Part shown: piece by piece, positions 21,946-33,265 of the stretch
Numbering within the stretch: the stretch's first letter is position 1
Layout: every line of letters starts with the position of its first letter
Notes under the pieces: generated by a model
What the model was told of the DNA's origin: nothing
The model's database searches: none
What the model saw: the letters and a program-made list of their open reading frames with translations, nothing else
Translations under genes and position numbers: made by a program
Source of the DNA: Gossypium raimondii
Taxonomy: Eukaryota > Streptophyta > Magnoliopsida > Malvales > Malvaceae
Assembly (NCBI RefSeq): GCF_025698545.1
Contig: NC_068566.1
Span: 47,347,192-47,411,191, forward strand
DNA: 64,000 bases
Direction of reading: 5' to 3'

Positions 21946-24900
21946 GTACCCTCCTCATCGAGATGAACCTTGTCCTCAAGGTTGAAAGTAGGGTAAAGCT
22001 GGTGCACTTTCTCTTTATCTTCCCAAGTAGCATCGTCAATGGTCAGGCCTTTCCATTGAATTAAGCACTGGTGCACTGTGGTAGATCCGCGTTGCACTTG
22101 CCGATGATCTAAAATTGCAATGGGGTGCAAATTAATAGAGCTGGTGGAATCGACCAAGTCCAAGGGAGTGACTTGCTGGTCAGGGTGGCCGAGGCATTTC
22201 TTGAGCATAGATATATGAAATACGGGATGGATGCGAGCAGTGGAGGGAAGATCAAGCTCGTATACGACTGGACCAACTCGTTTGAGGACTTGATATGGAC
22301 CAAATATCTGCGACCGAGCTTTGAATGGCGCTGCAATCTTATAGATGATTGACGATAAGGTTGTAATTTAACGTATAACCAGTCCCCAACACTGAAACTA
22401 ATATCTCAGCGATGTTGATCAGCGTAGAACTTCATCCTAGCCTGAGCTTGGGTGAGATTAAATTTTAGCAGCTGCAAAACATGGTCTCGTTCGAATGGCG
22501 AGCATCAACAAGAGGGTGGTCATTGTCATCCTTCACGTCATCGTGTACACTTGTAGGTGGGGGCGACCATACAACACTTCAAAAGGTGTCATTTGTGCAA
22601 AATGCGGTATGATGTGTTGTACCAATATTCGGCCCAAGGTAAGAATAACATCCAAGAAGTAGGGTGGTCCGAAACATAGCAACGCAAATACATTTCTAAG
22701 CATCGGTTGAGGGCCTCCATTTGGCCGTCAGTTTGTGGATGGTATGCGGTGCTCATACTCAGTGTCGTGCCTTGGAGACGATGTACTTCCTTCCAAAAGC
22801 TACTAAGAAAACGAGGGTCACGGTCCGAAACAATTTCCGTAGGGATGCCGTGTAGCCGTACTACTTCTTGCACAAAGGCAGAAGCAACCATTTGACTAGA
22901 AAATTGAGTTGGTAAACCCACAAAATGCCCATACTTCGAAAGTCGATCAATGACCACCATAACCACGGTTTTTCCTTTTGAAGGTGGAAGTCCGGTGATG
23001 AAATCCATGGAAACATTTTCAAAGACCAAACTCGAATTGGGAGAGGTTGAAGAAGGCCTATTGAGAAATATGTGAAGACTTCATCTGTTGACAAATCTGG
23101 CAAGCGGACGAATTGGGTGACATCTCGGCGCATATGTTTCCAATAAAATTTGTAGTAAGACGATGAAATGTGCGGTGATGCCGAGTGGCCTGTGAGGGAC
23201 GAATGGAATTCATCAAAGAGAAGTGCGAAGTGGAGAATCGAAGGTAGCACCAACCGAGAGTTAAAGAACGAGAACTTGTCTTTGAACAAAATCCGTAAAG
23301 AGGTGGATCGGAGCTAAACGTTCTTTGCAAAGCAAGCATTTCGAGGTGCACCGCATTGGCCTCTCTTAGCTGATCAACTATAGAGAATTGAACATGAGAA
23401 AGGGCCAATAAATGAGCAGCAGGGACCCAAGATAAGGCATCCGCTGCAGTGTTGATTCGGCCTGGTCGGTAAACGATGTCGAAGTCATAGCCAATCAATT
23501 TGCCTAACCATTTTTGTTGATCCGGTGTTTGAATGACCTGAGAGGTAAGACTCTTCAATGATTGCTGATCAGTAATAATTGTAAATCGGCTACCCAAAAG
23601 GTACTGGCGCCATTTGGAAACCGCTTGCGTAATAGCATACATTTCCCGTTGATATGTGGAGGATTGTTGCAAGCGAGGGCTAAGCTGGTGGCTGTAATAT
23701 GCAATAGGGTGACCATCTTGTGAAAGGACGGCACCGGTTCCAGTACCCAAAGCATCTGTTTCCACAACAAATGGTTTGCTGAAATCAGGCAATGCAAGAA
23801 TAGGGGCTTCGCTGAGCAGCTGTTTCAATAGCTCAAAGGCCGTGTGGGCTAAGGGAGTCCATTGGAAAGCATCTCAGACGAACAAATCACCAAGGACCAG
23901 AATGGCCGCAAAGTGACGGATAAAACGGCGATAATACCCGGCCAAGCCGAGGAAACCACGAACAGCTTTGACGGTGCGGGGAATAGGCTATGACTGGATG
24001 GCTTTAATTTTTTCGGGATCCACCTGAACTCCCTGCCGAGAAACAATATGTCCTAAATATCTAATGCTTGTATGACCAAATAGACATTTAGAGCGTTTCA
24101 CCACTAGCTTGTGCTCACGGAGGATATGAAAAACAACACTGATATGTTCCAAATGCGTTTCCCAATCTTAACTATAAATCAAAATGTCGTCAAAGAAAAC
24201 CAACACAAACTTGCGGAGGTACGAACGAAAAACTGAATTCATAAGACTTTGAAAGGTAGACGGTGAGTTTGTGAGTCCAAACGGCATGACGAGGAACTCA
24301 TAGTGCCCGTCATGAGTCCGAAAGGTGGTCTTGCTTTCATCCCTGGCTCTAACTCTAATTTGATGGAATCCAGCTAATAAATCAAGCTTGGAGAAATACA
24401 TAGCCCCATGAAGTTCATCGAATAACTCATCGATTGACGGAATCGGAAATCGATCTTTGATGGTCACGGTATTAAGGGCCCGGTAATCGACACAAAAGCG
24501 CCACGAGCCATCTTTCTTGCGTACTAACAAGACTGGTGAGGAAAAAGGACTTGTACTTGGTTGAATTATACCATCAGCCAGCATTTCTGAAACCAATCGC
24601 TCTATTTCCCGTTTCTGAAAATGCGGATATCGATAAGGCTTGACGTTCACCGGACTACAATTCGGGGCTAGATGAATCGCGTGATCACAGGCTCGCACCG
24701 GGGGTAGTCCCACCGGTTTGGAAAACACATCAGCAAACTCAGTCAATAAGACATCAATTTCAGGGGCCACAACTTGATTGATAATTAGGCTCGAAGCGAG
24801 ATCTAACTGAAGAATTCACCACAGAATTATTGTGAGTCAATCGACGAAGCCCATTGAACTGTATAGGTTGAACGGCGGGAGCCCCATCACCCGTCCATCG

Positions 24901-26352
24901 AACCTTCTGGCCAGCATAAGAAAACTCAAAAATTGATGAAGAGTAATCGGTAAGTACTGGTCCCAGCGTCGCTAACCAGTCTACTCCCAAGACCATGTCC
25001 CATCCTTGAATAGGAAGAACGAAAAAATCAACGAGGATCTCCTGATTTTGGATAACTAAGGGAACTTGTCGAACGATGCCGTCGCAAGGGAGGCGTTCAC
25101 CACTACCCACCAGAACAGAAAAACTAGGAGTGGTTGTGACTGTCAAGTTCAAATAGGACGCAACGCGTGTTTGAACGAAGTTATGAGTGCTACCTCCATC
25201 TAATAGCACTTGTACAGGTTTCCCAAACACTGAACCTTGAAACCGGAGTGTCGAAACAGAGCAACCACCAGCCAAAGCATTGTAAGATATGGCGGATTGC
25301 ATTGGAGAAGACAGATCCGTTGGGGAGAAATCAGGATCGGGGCCGTGAGGAGGGGGAAGCAACAATGGGTTGTTAACGTCCACGGCCTCCACATCATTCT
25401 CAAGTAACAAAAGCTGAGGTTTAGACTTGCATTTATGATCCCATGAATATTTCTCATCACAATGATAGCACAAGCCTTTAGATTGGCGTTGGGCAGCCTC
25501 CGACGGGGTAAGGCGGCGAACGGGTAAAGTGGCTGTAGACTGGGTGTTAGGAGGTTGCGATACGGAAGTTGCAATACGGAGGGGTTAACTTTGGGGGTAA
25601 AGGAAGGCGTGGGAAGGAGAGGCTTAGTGGTACCGAGGGTTGGAGCGGGTCTAGCAGGGGATTTTTCCAGAGCAATGCGACTCTCATGGAGTTGGGCCAA
25701 CTGCATAGCATCATCTAAAGTTCTGGGCCGATGAATGAGCACAGAGTGCTTGATGTCAGAGCGAAGCCCAGAAATAAAGCACTGGACTAAGAAGTGGGCC
25801 GGCAAACTCTGAGCGATAGGCACTTACTGAAGTTGTTTGGTGCAACTTAGCAATGAGGCCTTCTGGTTCTTCCAAATCACGAGAACGGAAGCGGGCGAGG
25901 AGTGACGCCGAGAACGCCTGCCAACCAGCAAGCTGACGGTTGCGGAACATCCAATCATACCAATCAGAAGCAGCCTCGTCGAAGTAAAAGGAGGCAATAG
26001 TTACGCGGTCCTCATCTCTGATGTTGTAAAAAGTGAAGTATCGATCGGCTTGCATAAGCCAACGGTCAGGGTTGATACCGGAGAACCGAGCCAGTTGGAC
26101 TGAGGCTGGTTTATGTCGCCCCAACGGAGTTTGAGAATCAGAAAGTGGAGAATGTGCTGAATTTGAAGACTGAGAAGTAGTGCGTTGACTGACCAATTCA
26201 CGAAGCAAAACTTTTTGCTCATCGAAGGAGGTAACAAGGAGATCGAAATCTCGACGGAGAGCGTTCTGGGAATCAGAAAGAGAACTCTGGGACTCGGTTA
26301 AAGCCTTGACGTTGTCGTCTAGAACGCGAAGCCGGGTCTGATACTCTACCAT
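21819..26352 (-). pseudogene. Chromovirus gag-pol polyprotein, disabled
   Basis: Starts at ATG 26352. Order seen: gag coiled-coil-like start and core (WLMQADRYFTFYNI, then FDEAASDWYDWM) 26350-25830; CCHC knuckle CYHCDEKYSWDHKC near 25470; retropepsin VLLDGGSTHNFV near 25200; RT with [33 protein letters not shown] and FFDDILIYS (24540-24170); RNase H FVVETDALGTGTGAVLSQDG near 23780; integrase core [27 protein letters not shown] and [16 protein letters not shown] (23010-22700); chromodomain-like IQWKGLTIDDATWED near 22030. Breaks: frameshifts near 25825, 25565, 24772 and 23058; stops TAA at 24168-24170, TAG at 23988-23990 and TGA at 23874-23876; further decay 22590-22210. It cannot make a full polyprotein and would need enzymes in trans. 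Confidence 0.9.
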
Positions 26353-26380
26353 ATTTGTAGAGACTCAATGAAAGCACCAA

Positions 26381-26777
26381 TATTATATGCAGAAGAAATT
26401 GCAAATTCTCAAACAACAGTTCTGAAGATTAAAGTTGAATAGATTTGATATTTAGCGCAGGGAACGTACAAGTTCTTAAGAAAATGGGAAAGAAACGCAA
26501 GGAAAAAGAGGTTGAGATGAGAGAGAGAATAACAATTTCGTAACAGAAAAACCATAATCCTTCATTCTCTGCCCATGCAATTATTTGTAGAAAATCTTCC
26601 TCCGAGTGTGTGCACCAATATTCTCTGTTTGCTCATCATTAGTCCACGTGTCATACTGCTATGAAGTCATTATATTTCTTAGGCAAGTGCCTCATGCGTG
26701 AGCTTCTTCTCACCCTTTGGATCTTTTGGGCTGCACATTCCCTAGCAGATCCTTCAGCAATATGTGGGTCCATAACA
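26381..26777 (-). repeat. 5' LTR of the chromovirus
   Basis: Mirrors 21549-21945 with two base differences. Just outside lies GTAGC at 26778-26782. The C-terminal polyprotein frame is present here too, but out of context. Confidence 0.9.
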
Positions 26778-26782
26778 GTAGC

Positions 26783-27291
26783 CATAATATGACCTTTCTT
26801 TTGAAGCTTTCCCATTTCTTGTTCTTTAAGTACCTTAGGCTGGCCAAAGTTAAAAATTAATCCATCCGAGGAACTTGAACAAGGTTCAAAGAAACAAGGT
26901 CTTCTTAAAGACATGTTTCTGTGCCTTAAAAGTTTATGTCCAAGTTTAAAAACATAATTCAAACTTAAAAGTTTTAAGTTCGAATTTTGTGAATAAAAAA
27001 TATAGTTTTATTTTCGTTTAAAAATTCAATTTAATTTAACTTCAAATTTAATCGAATTTTATTGCAATTATCAAATATAAGATGGTAGATGGGAATCTTT
27101 CAATTGTTAAAGCTTAAAAAGATCCTCTAAAGATTTCTTACACAAGAAAGTGGAAAAATGCTGCTTTAAGCCTCCATATGATTGTTAGCACAAGCAACCA
27201 ATGGTGGCAAGCTAATATTCAATTATTATTGTTATTATTATATTAAAATCCCAAGCTTTAGCCTTGTAAAAGTATTATGGATACCTTTATT
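26783..27291. other. Spacer right of the chromovirus
   Basis: AT-rich intergenic sequence with a (ttattattg) run near 27222-27240. No gene is seen. Confidence 0.4.
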
Positions 27292-27545
27292 AGGAATTAG
27301 ATTACATTTTGCTTCCTTCACTTAAAAAATGGGTAAACTAATCCTTTCTATTAAGAATTTCATCCATTTCTATTGTTTAAAACTGGCGTGACTAGTAGAA
27401 TAATCAAACAATTATACGTGACGTACCACGTGTACCTCATACTAACGTATAGGGACCAGTTTTTAACAGTGAAAATGATAGAAGAATTAGTTCAATTTTT
27501 TATCTAAATTATTGGACTAATTTACACTTTTTTTACTAATATTTT
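27292..27545. mobile_element. TIR element, family 2, copy 2
   Basis: Arms: left CATTTTGCTTCCTTCAC... and TCATCCATTTCTATTG; right GTTTTTAACAGTG... and GGACTAATTTACAC, which pair imperfectly as in the copies at 10606 and 29238. The core has AAAACTGGCGTGACTAG and CACGTGTACCTCA. Non-coding. Confidence 0.6.
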
Positions 27546-28285
27546 TTTATTTTATAATTGGTATTATAGGTGGGTGGTGGGAGTGTTATAATGATGTTAT
27601 ACCATGTCCCCATTTTTATCATGTCTCATGGAGTCATAATTGAGGGATAATTAATTCTTTTAATACAAAAGAAATTTTATTATATTATATTAAAAAAGTC
27701 ATTTGTACTTTTGCTATTTCATGAATTCATGTTGATATTACCAATCAATCATAGTTTTCATCAATTGTAATGAGCTAATGATGTTGTTTATATTAAAACA
27801 ATATATTAATGAACAATTATGTTTAAAAAATTGTTTTATTTTAATTTTAAAATAATAAATGTCAATTTATGATTTTGATCCTTGTTAGTCCAAATAATTA
27901 ACATCATCTATTATTTTAGTTAAATATGGACATGGATTTTTTAGAAAAAAAAATCCATTCCAATAGGGGTGAAGCTTGAATTTTGGATTAGAAAGGGTGG
28001 AATAAAATAAAAAGAATATTGGGCAAAAGTATAACTTTTGTATTAGAAAAACTTGAATTAAATTATAATTTTTTGAAGGACTAAAATGAAATTTAACCAT
28101 TTGAATAATAAGGAGGGCAAGGCCCACACGGCTGCCCCCATTGGATTTTCCCTATGCCTTCCAATAGTGGATTTTTTTTCCACATTAAAGTGGCAGGTAA
28201 GAGGTTTCTTTTTAATTAGTGCCACGTCAATCGGTCCCACTCACAGGCTGTTACACAAGAACCAGGCTCCACGCCACATTAAATA
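27546..28285. other. AT-rich stretch upstream of VAP27
   Basis: Mostly AT-rich. From about 28100 the composition becomes mixed (ggcccacacggctgcccc) and resembles a promoter region, with TGCCACGTCAAT near 28220. Open frames here (27885-28127 minus, 28086-28286 plus) have no domain and are not supported. Confidence 0.4.
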
Positions 28286-28286
28286 A

Positions 28287-28296
28287 ACACGTGTCG
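28287..28296 (+). promoter_or_regulatory. G-box/ABRE-like site upstream of VAP27
   Basis: ACACGTGTCG holds the bZIP/bHLH core CACGTG followed by TC, the form called ABRE or G-box in plants. It lies 415 bases before the ATG at 28711, in the promoter or the start of the leader. A second ACGT core (CCACGTCA) is near 28222. Function is not shown. Confidence 0.4.
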
Positions 28297-28710
28297 ACAT
28301 TTTATTTACTCATACCATCCCCTGGGCAACAACAGACGGCGCACAAAATCTCCAAACTACCTTCCACCATTTTCATTTTTATTCTCTTCATTAATTCTTG
28401 TTCGGAGAAACCTCCGACTTTGGAGGCGATTCCGACCGACCCAGTTTCCGTTTGCTCCACTTGTTGGTTCCTCATTCGCCCTACTTTGGGTGATTGATAT
28501 TAACCAAATTGGCAAATTATTTCTCTCTCAAAGTTTCTTTTTTTTTTTAAGTAGTAACTGTGTTGAAGAGTTGGTTTTTTTTAAGGGTTTTCAGGGTTCT
28601 GTTTGTCGAATTTTTTTTTTTTTGGTTTTGGGTTTTTGTTTGTGGGTTGTTTTGATTGAATTTTTTTCCTAAAAGGGTAAAAGATCTAGTGGTGGTGGTG
28701 GGATCCAGTC

Positions 28711-30938
28711 ATGACTGCTGGGGGTGATGTTAATCAGTTGATCTCTGTTCAACCCAATGATCTCAAGTTCATTTGTAAGTCCCACTTCATCTATGTTTAA
28801 ACTTGCATGCATGCATGCATGATGTATGTATCTATGTGCCTATGTAAACATGCATGGGAAAGTTCAAAGTTCCATGATTCAGTTCTATTGTTATATGATG
28901 AACTAGGGGAAGGGAAAAAATATGGGTGTAAAGGATCGGTTGTGGTGTTGAATTTCAGGTTTTGATTGGAGGAAGCAATGGAAATGTATGTATGTATGTG
29001 AAAGTTCATGATTCAATGCTACGGTTATGTGATGAATCAGGGGAAGGAAAAAAAAATATGGGTGCAAAAGATTGGTTTGTGTTGAATTTCAGGTTTTGAT
29101 TGGGAAGGAAACAATGGAGATGTATGTATGTATGTATGCATGTATGTATATATGCATGTATGTATGGTTCATTGATTAAATGCTATGATTATGTGATGAT
29201 CTACGGGGAAGGTAAAAGTACCATGGAGACTTTTTTACTAGGAGTTGAATTGCATTTAGTTTCTCACAAAATGGACAAATTAATCCATGTATATTATTAG
29301 ATCAAAGAGCAAACTCATAATTGTGTTAAAAAAATTCATCCGTTTTACTCTTGAAAGCTAGTTCTTGTACATCAGCATAAGGCACACATGTCACACCATG
29401 TGTCACTATCTAGTTATTTTGTTAGCCACGCCAGTTTTTAACAATACAAATGGATGAAATTTTAATAGAGAGAACCAATTTGCTCCCTGATTTAACGTAT
29501 AGGATCTAATTGCTCATTTGTTAAGTAAAAGGGGCAAAATGTAATTTTATTCTTAATACAGGGCCTCTATGATGGTTTCAAATGTTGAATTTGACTTGTT
29601 TATTGCTTTTGCTTATGATTTGGATTATTTACTTAATTAGGGTCCCTTGAACTGTAATTGGCAATCATTGGTAATGTTTTATATATGCTAACTTGTATAA
29701 TAAGTAAACTGTTGAGAGCTGGACCCTCAACAAGTCCAGTATTGTTCCCGATCAAGAGCTTTAATGAATTCATAGAGTGAAAACGTCTCGAGTGCCTAAA
29801 CAGGCAAATGTAAGGTTAACATGTCGTGACTTTTGCTCATGTGATTCATGTTTTCAGTTGAGCTCGACAAACCGAGTTTTTGTAATCTTCAAGTTACCAA
29901 CAACACAGAACATCACGTGGCGTTTAAGGTACATACCCGATTCCATCGTTGTTGCATGTGTATGTTTAGTCTCTCTTTTCTATTTTAATGTGTTCCCAAC
30001 TTGTTATCAATGTTAGGTTAAAACGACTTCACCTAAGAAGTACTTTGTTCGACCGACCACCGGTATCCTATTGCCTCATGACTCCTGTGTTATTAGAGGT
30101 ATATTTCTTTTGATCCCGAAAACCGTCTTGTTTTTTTTACTCTGTTTATGTATGATACTGATTTCATTGACATATATCAGTCACTCTCCAACCAAAACGG
30201 GAGTATCCTCCCAATATGCAATGCAAGGACAAATTTTTGCTGCAAAGTACTATCGTGCCTAGAAACACCAACACGGACGATTTTCCGGCAGATACTGTAA
30301 GAACTCGAGTTTTCATTTACGAAGTTGTTTTAAAACGACTCTGGTTTTTTGGAATGTGATCTATTTCTTTACATCCAGTTCAATAAGGACGGTACTAGGG
30401 AGATACAAGAGTGCAAGCTTAAAGTGATCTACGAAACGAATTCGGACGATGGTGGATTTAACAGCTTCACATCACAAAGCCCTGATTCGACCACGGTGAG
30501 TTTATTTGGCGATTTGCTCGTTTGTATGGAATGCTTGTTGTCAAATTAAGGATCTTGTTTTATATGTCTTCCCCGTGAAATGCTACTTTTTTATGCATTA
30601 GGCCATACAACACCTTAAGGACGAAAGAGACACAGCGGTTCGCCAAACGGTGCAACTGCAACAAGAGCTGGTATGTCTTCTGATTTTTTCGTTTCAGCTC
30701 TCGATTATAAGCTCGAAAGTAGACGTGCACACTCAGACAAACACAATTATGGGCTTACGGCTTTGCCAATTCGGTACGTAAACGATATTGTTTCCCTCGA
30801 CAGGATTTTCTGAAGAGGCAAAGAAAACGTAGCAATGGCTCCAGTTTCTCTTTTGTGTTCGCGTCATTAGTGGGATTGATCGGGATAACGGTCGGTTTTC
30901 TGTTAAATCTTTCGTTGGCTTCGCCGTCGACGGCATGA
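28711..30938 (+). CDS. VAP27: VAP27-type vesicle-associated membrane protein
   Basis: Seven exons in consistent phase: 28711-28774, 29858-29928, 30017-30098, 30181-30296, 30379-30495, 30602-30670, 30804-30938; the product is 217 residues. Residues about 9-125 form the MSP (major sperm protein) domain: ISVQPNDLKFIFELDKP, CNLQVTNNTEHHVAFKVKTT, the signature KKYFVRPTTGILLP, CKDKFLLQST. A Ser/Thr-rich linker follows, then a coiled coil (IQHLKDERDTAVRQTVQLQQEL), a basic patch (KRQRKR) and a C-terminal membrane helix (FVFASLVGLIGITVGFLL), the tail anchor for the ER membrane. VAP proteins bind FFAT-motif partners through the MSP domain and bridge the ER to the plasma membrane and cytoskeleton. Which VAP27 paralogue this is cannot be said. 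Length is within the family range. Intron 1 (28775-29857) is large and holds microsatellites and a MITE. Confidence 0.93.
28804..29215 (+). repeat. Tandem units with ATGT microsatellites in VAP27 intron 1
   Basis: Begins with (gcat)n near 28804-28825. A unit of about 130-140 bases (ATGATTCA...GATGAA, GGGGAAGG, ATATGGGTG, TTGAATTTCAGGTTTTGATTGG, CAATGGA, then an ATGT run) occurs near 28859-28998 and 28999-29135. A partial third unit is near 29165-29215. The ATGT runs grow from unit to unit, longest at 29122-29166. Repeat-length variation in this intron is likely. Confidence 0.8.
29238..29560. mobile_element. TIR element, family 2, copy 3 (within VAP27 intron 1)
   Basis: The left arm (GTTGAATTGCATTTAG, then ACAAAATGGACAAATTAATCC) is complementary to the right arm (GGATCTAATTGCTCATTTG, then GGGGCAAAATGTAATTTTA). 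The arms are over 100 bases. The interior has AGCCACGCCAGTTTTTAAC, shared with the copies at 10606 and 27292. It is the best-preserved of the three and lies wholly in the intron. Confidence 0.75.
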
Positions 30939-31467
30939 ATATACGCTGCCATTTACCGAGTGTGTAGGAACCAGTAAATTTGTTCAACATTTCATTGTAT
31001 AATGCTGAATCATGTTGTAATATGTTTGATCTTTCTCCATAGTATGTCTTTGATCAGCTTTATTTCATTCAACTCATAAGTTGGAATGTTACTTAGAGCA
31101 AAGTTCTCAGTAAATTATACCTAATACAAGTAAATTTGAAAATTTTGTGCATCGTACGGATAATAAACTATGTTTTTTCAAAATATTAATCTATTTATTA
31201 TCGGTATTAAATTCAAGTATTGCTACTTAAATTTGATTTCAAATTAAATAAATTATTTGTATGATGTTGAAATATTGTATATACCTATGCAAATATATTT
31301 ATAAATTAGTTAAACTATGTTATTAGTCTTTGTAATTTTATAAAATTTGAAATTTAGTCTTTATACCTTTTTAATTTAAAAGATTTTAGTTCAATCGTTA
31401 TCTTTGTTGGTGATATCTTAAAAATATGTCAATTTGACAAATTTTGATGGAAAATACTAATAACGCT
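30939..31467. other. 3' region of VAP27 and AT-rich spacer
   Basis: The first 150 bases would be the VAP27 3' untranslated region. From 31300 to 31460 there are phrases of the dispersed 'ttagtctttgtaatt' repeat type. No gene is seen. Confidence 0.4.
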
Positions 31468-33265
31468 TGTCGAAACCATTTTTTTGAAATTGACTTTTAT
31501 TTTAAAAAATGAAAAATGGGAGTCGCCACTAATCCTTTTTTTATGAGGTGTGATCGGGTCATCTCGTAAATTGACCGCTTTAATAAACGGTTTGATTTAC
31601 TAAAACAATGTTTTTCGGTAAAAAATCCAGAAAATGGGCTCGGGAGTCAGTTACGCACGAGGAAGGATTAGCAACCTCGTTACGCATAAAATTGGTACCT
31701 AGTTGATTACTTAGTGTCTTTAGTGCCAAAATTTGAAAATTTGAAGGAAATTTAAAACACAATCCCTTCTTGCATAATGATATTTTCATTTGAAACTATT
31801 TAGTTAAATCCAAACTTATAAAAGATGCTTTCTTATTTCGAGTTAACGAAAATGTCATGTCCCGTAAGTTAGGATATGACATCCCGTATTCTCGGAAATA
31901 AAATCTCTCATCATATAATTATTGTCTAAATCTCATGTATTTTAGTTTTAAAAGGTATGTTCGATTATCTAGATTCAAGGAGAAAGTTGAACCCCGTAAG
32001 TTAGGGCACTACTTCTCGAATCTCCAAATATAGAACATTGCCTTAATTTTAAATTTTCCTTCATTAAGTAACGGCAAATGTAATATTTAAAACAACGTGC
32101 ATCTATCTTGGGCATAATACAACAATGGGTAAATATGTCTTAACGCAATTCATGACGTGATTTTAATGAAATAAGATAAAATGATAATGTAAAAAATGAA
32201 CGATGATATACGAATAAAAATGTCACGCTAATAAATGACAATAATGTGAATATACTAATAAAAACAATTCATAATACATATAATAACGATAATCACATAA
32301 TATATACTACTTTAATACTAATATGAACAATCAAAGAAAAATAAAATAAATAATAACAATAATAATAAAATAATAGTGACAAAATATGCACATAAAAGGA
32401 AAAAGACAATACCAATTTTAAATATAATAAGGACAAGGAAATAAATAAATAAATACATAAATAAATATAGAGGAAAATAGTTTATAAATATTGAAAACAA
32501 AGGACCAAATTAAAATGTAACTGAAATTAGGGTGCAATTTGTAATAAAATACATAAATATATAATAATAATAATAATAATAGATAATAAAATAAAATAAA
32601 TAAATAGATGCCCGATAAAAAAATAAAAAAATATAAATATAACAAAAAGTAAAGAAATAATAAATAGGCAAATAAATAAATAAAAGAATTAAAATAAATG
32701 AGAGACTTAATCATAACCCAAATTAAATTTAAAGGATAAATTAAGATAAAGTAAATAAATAAAAGACTAAAATAAAAAGCGCGAAAACAAGCGAGGACCA
32801 AATAAGCAATTATCTCGATCCTCCGGACAGGCGTCCCTTCTCCAGGAGATCAGCTAACTAAGGACTAAATTGAAACACACGAAAATCATGTGGTATAATT
32901 TCTAAAAATTAAAAGAAAAAGATAAGAACCTAATTGTAAACTGCTTGAAAAGCGGAAGGACTAGGGTTGAAATTATACCCTAGTCCAAAAAAAAAAAATC
33001 CTGAGACCTTGGGTCAGGTCATCTGGTCGACCCCCTCCAAAACGACTCCGTTTTAGGCGTTTGAGAGCCTGAGTGAAACAACGTCGTTTCACCAAGGTTA
33101 TTTAAACCAAAATTTTTTAAAAAAATTCTCATTTATGCCTTCTTTTCTAAAAAAATATTGAAAAACTTTCTCTTCTTCTCTCAAAGCCATCTCGGGTCGT
33201 TCATAGCTCCGGTGAGTAGCTGCCGCAATGGTCGCCGGTCGCCAGCGACGACTCCACCATCCATA
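31468..33265. mobile_element. LTR-retrotransposon-like block (probable gypsy LTR or remnant)
   Basis: Begins TGTCGAAACCATTTTTTTG, then GGGAGTCGCCACTAATCC, TGATCGGGTCATC, GGGAGTCAGTTACGCACG and GGAAGGATTAGCAACC. In my memory these phrases occur at the start of plant Ty3/gypsy LTRs. The block ends with a CT-rich run and ggtcgccggtcgccagcgacg near 33235-33255. No partner copy is in the window and I could not fix its right end or a target duplication, so the call is tentative. Confidence 0.4.
32200..32800. repeat. Low-complexity (aataaata)-rich stretch
   Basis: Long runs of AATAA/AAATA repeats and (aat)n near 32565-32580. Apparent long minus-strand hydrophobic frames here (e.g. 32418-32801, 127 codons) come from the poly-A/T composition and do not encode a protein I would support. 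Confidence 0.7.

Larger units (their letters stand above)
21549..26777 (-). mobile_element. Ty3/gypsy chromovirus, Reina-like, with two LTRs
   Basis: A 5.2-kb element in reverse orientation. The LTRs are 21549-21945 (3') and 26381-26777 (5'), 397 bases each, differing at two positions as far as I can read. The 5-base target duplication GTAGC is at 21544-21548 and 26778-26782. Read on the element strand, the LTR begins TGTTATGG and ends CATATAATA, so it lacks the usual CA end. A primer-binding-site-like TGGTGCTTTCATTGAG follows the 5' LTR, and a purine-rich GAGGAGGG precedes the 3' LTR. The gag-pol region has the gypsy order (gag, protease, RT, RNase H, integrase) and ends with a chromodomain. 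Short LTRs, small size and the chromodomain sequence point to the Reina clade; this clade call is from memory. Confidence 0.92.

Noticed and set aside
25167..25376. Plus-strand open frame inside the chromovirus
   Set aside because: It is a shadow of the protease frame on the minus strand.
26651..26962. Minus-strand open frame reaching out of the chromovirus 5' LTR
   Set aside because: Its end is only the LTR-encoded tail of the polyprotein and its start is flanking DNA; the frame is accidental.
32318..32801. Long minus-strand hydrophobic open frames suggesting membrane proteins
   Set aside because: The DNA is a low-complexity AATAA-type stretch; Phe, Leu, Ile and Tyr runs follow from the composition alone.
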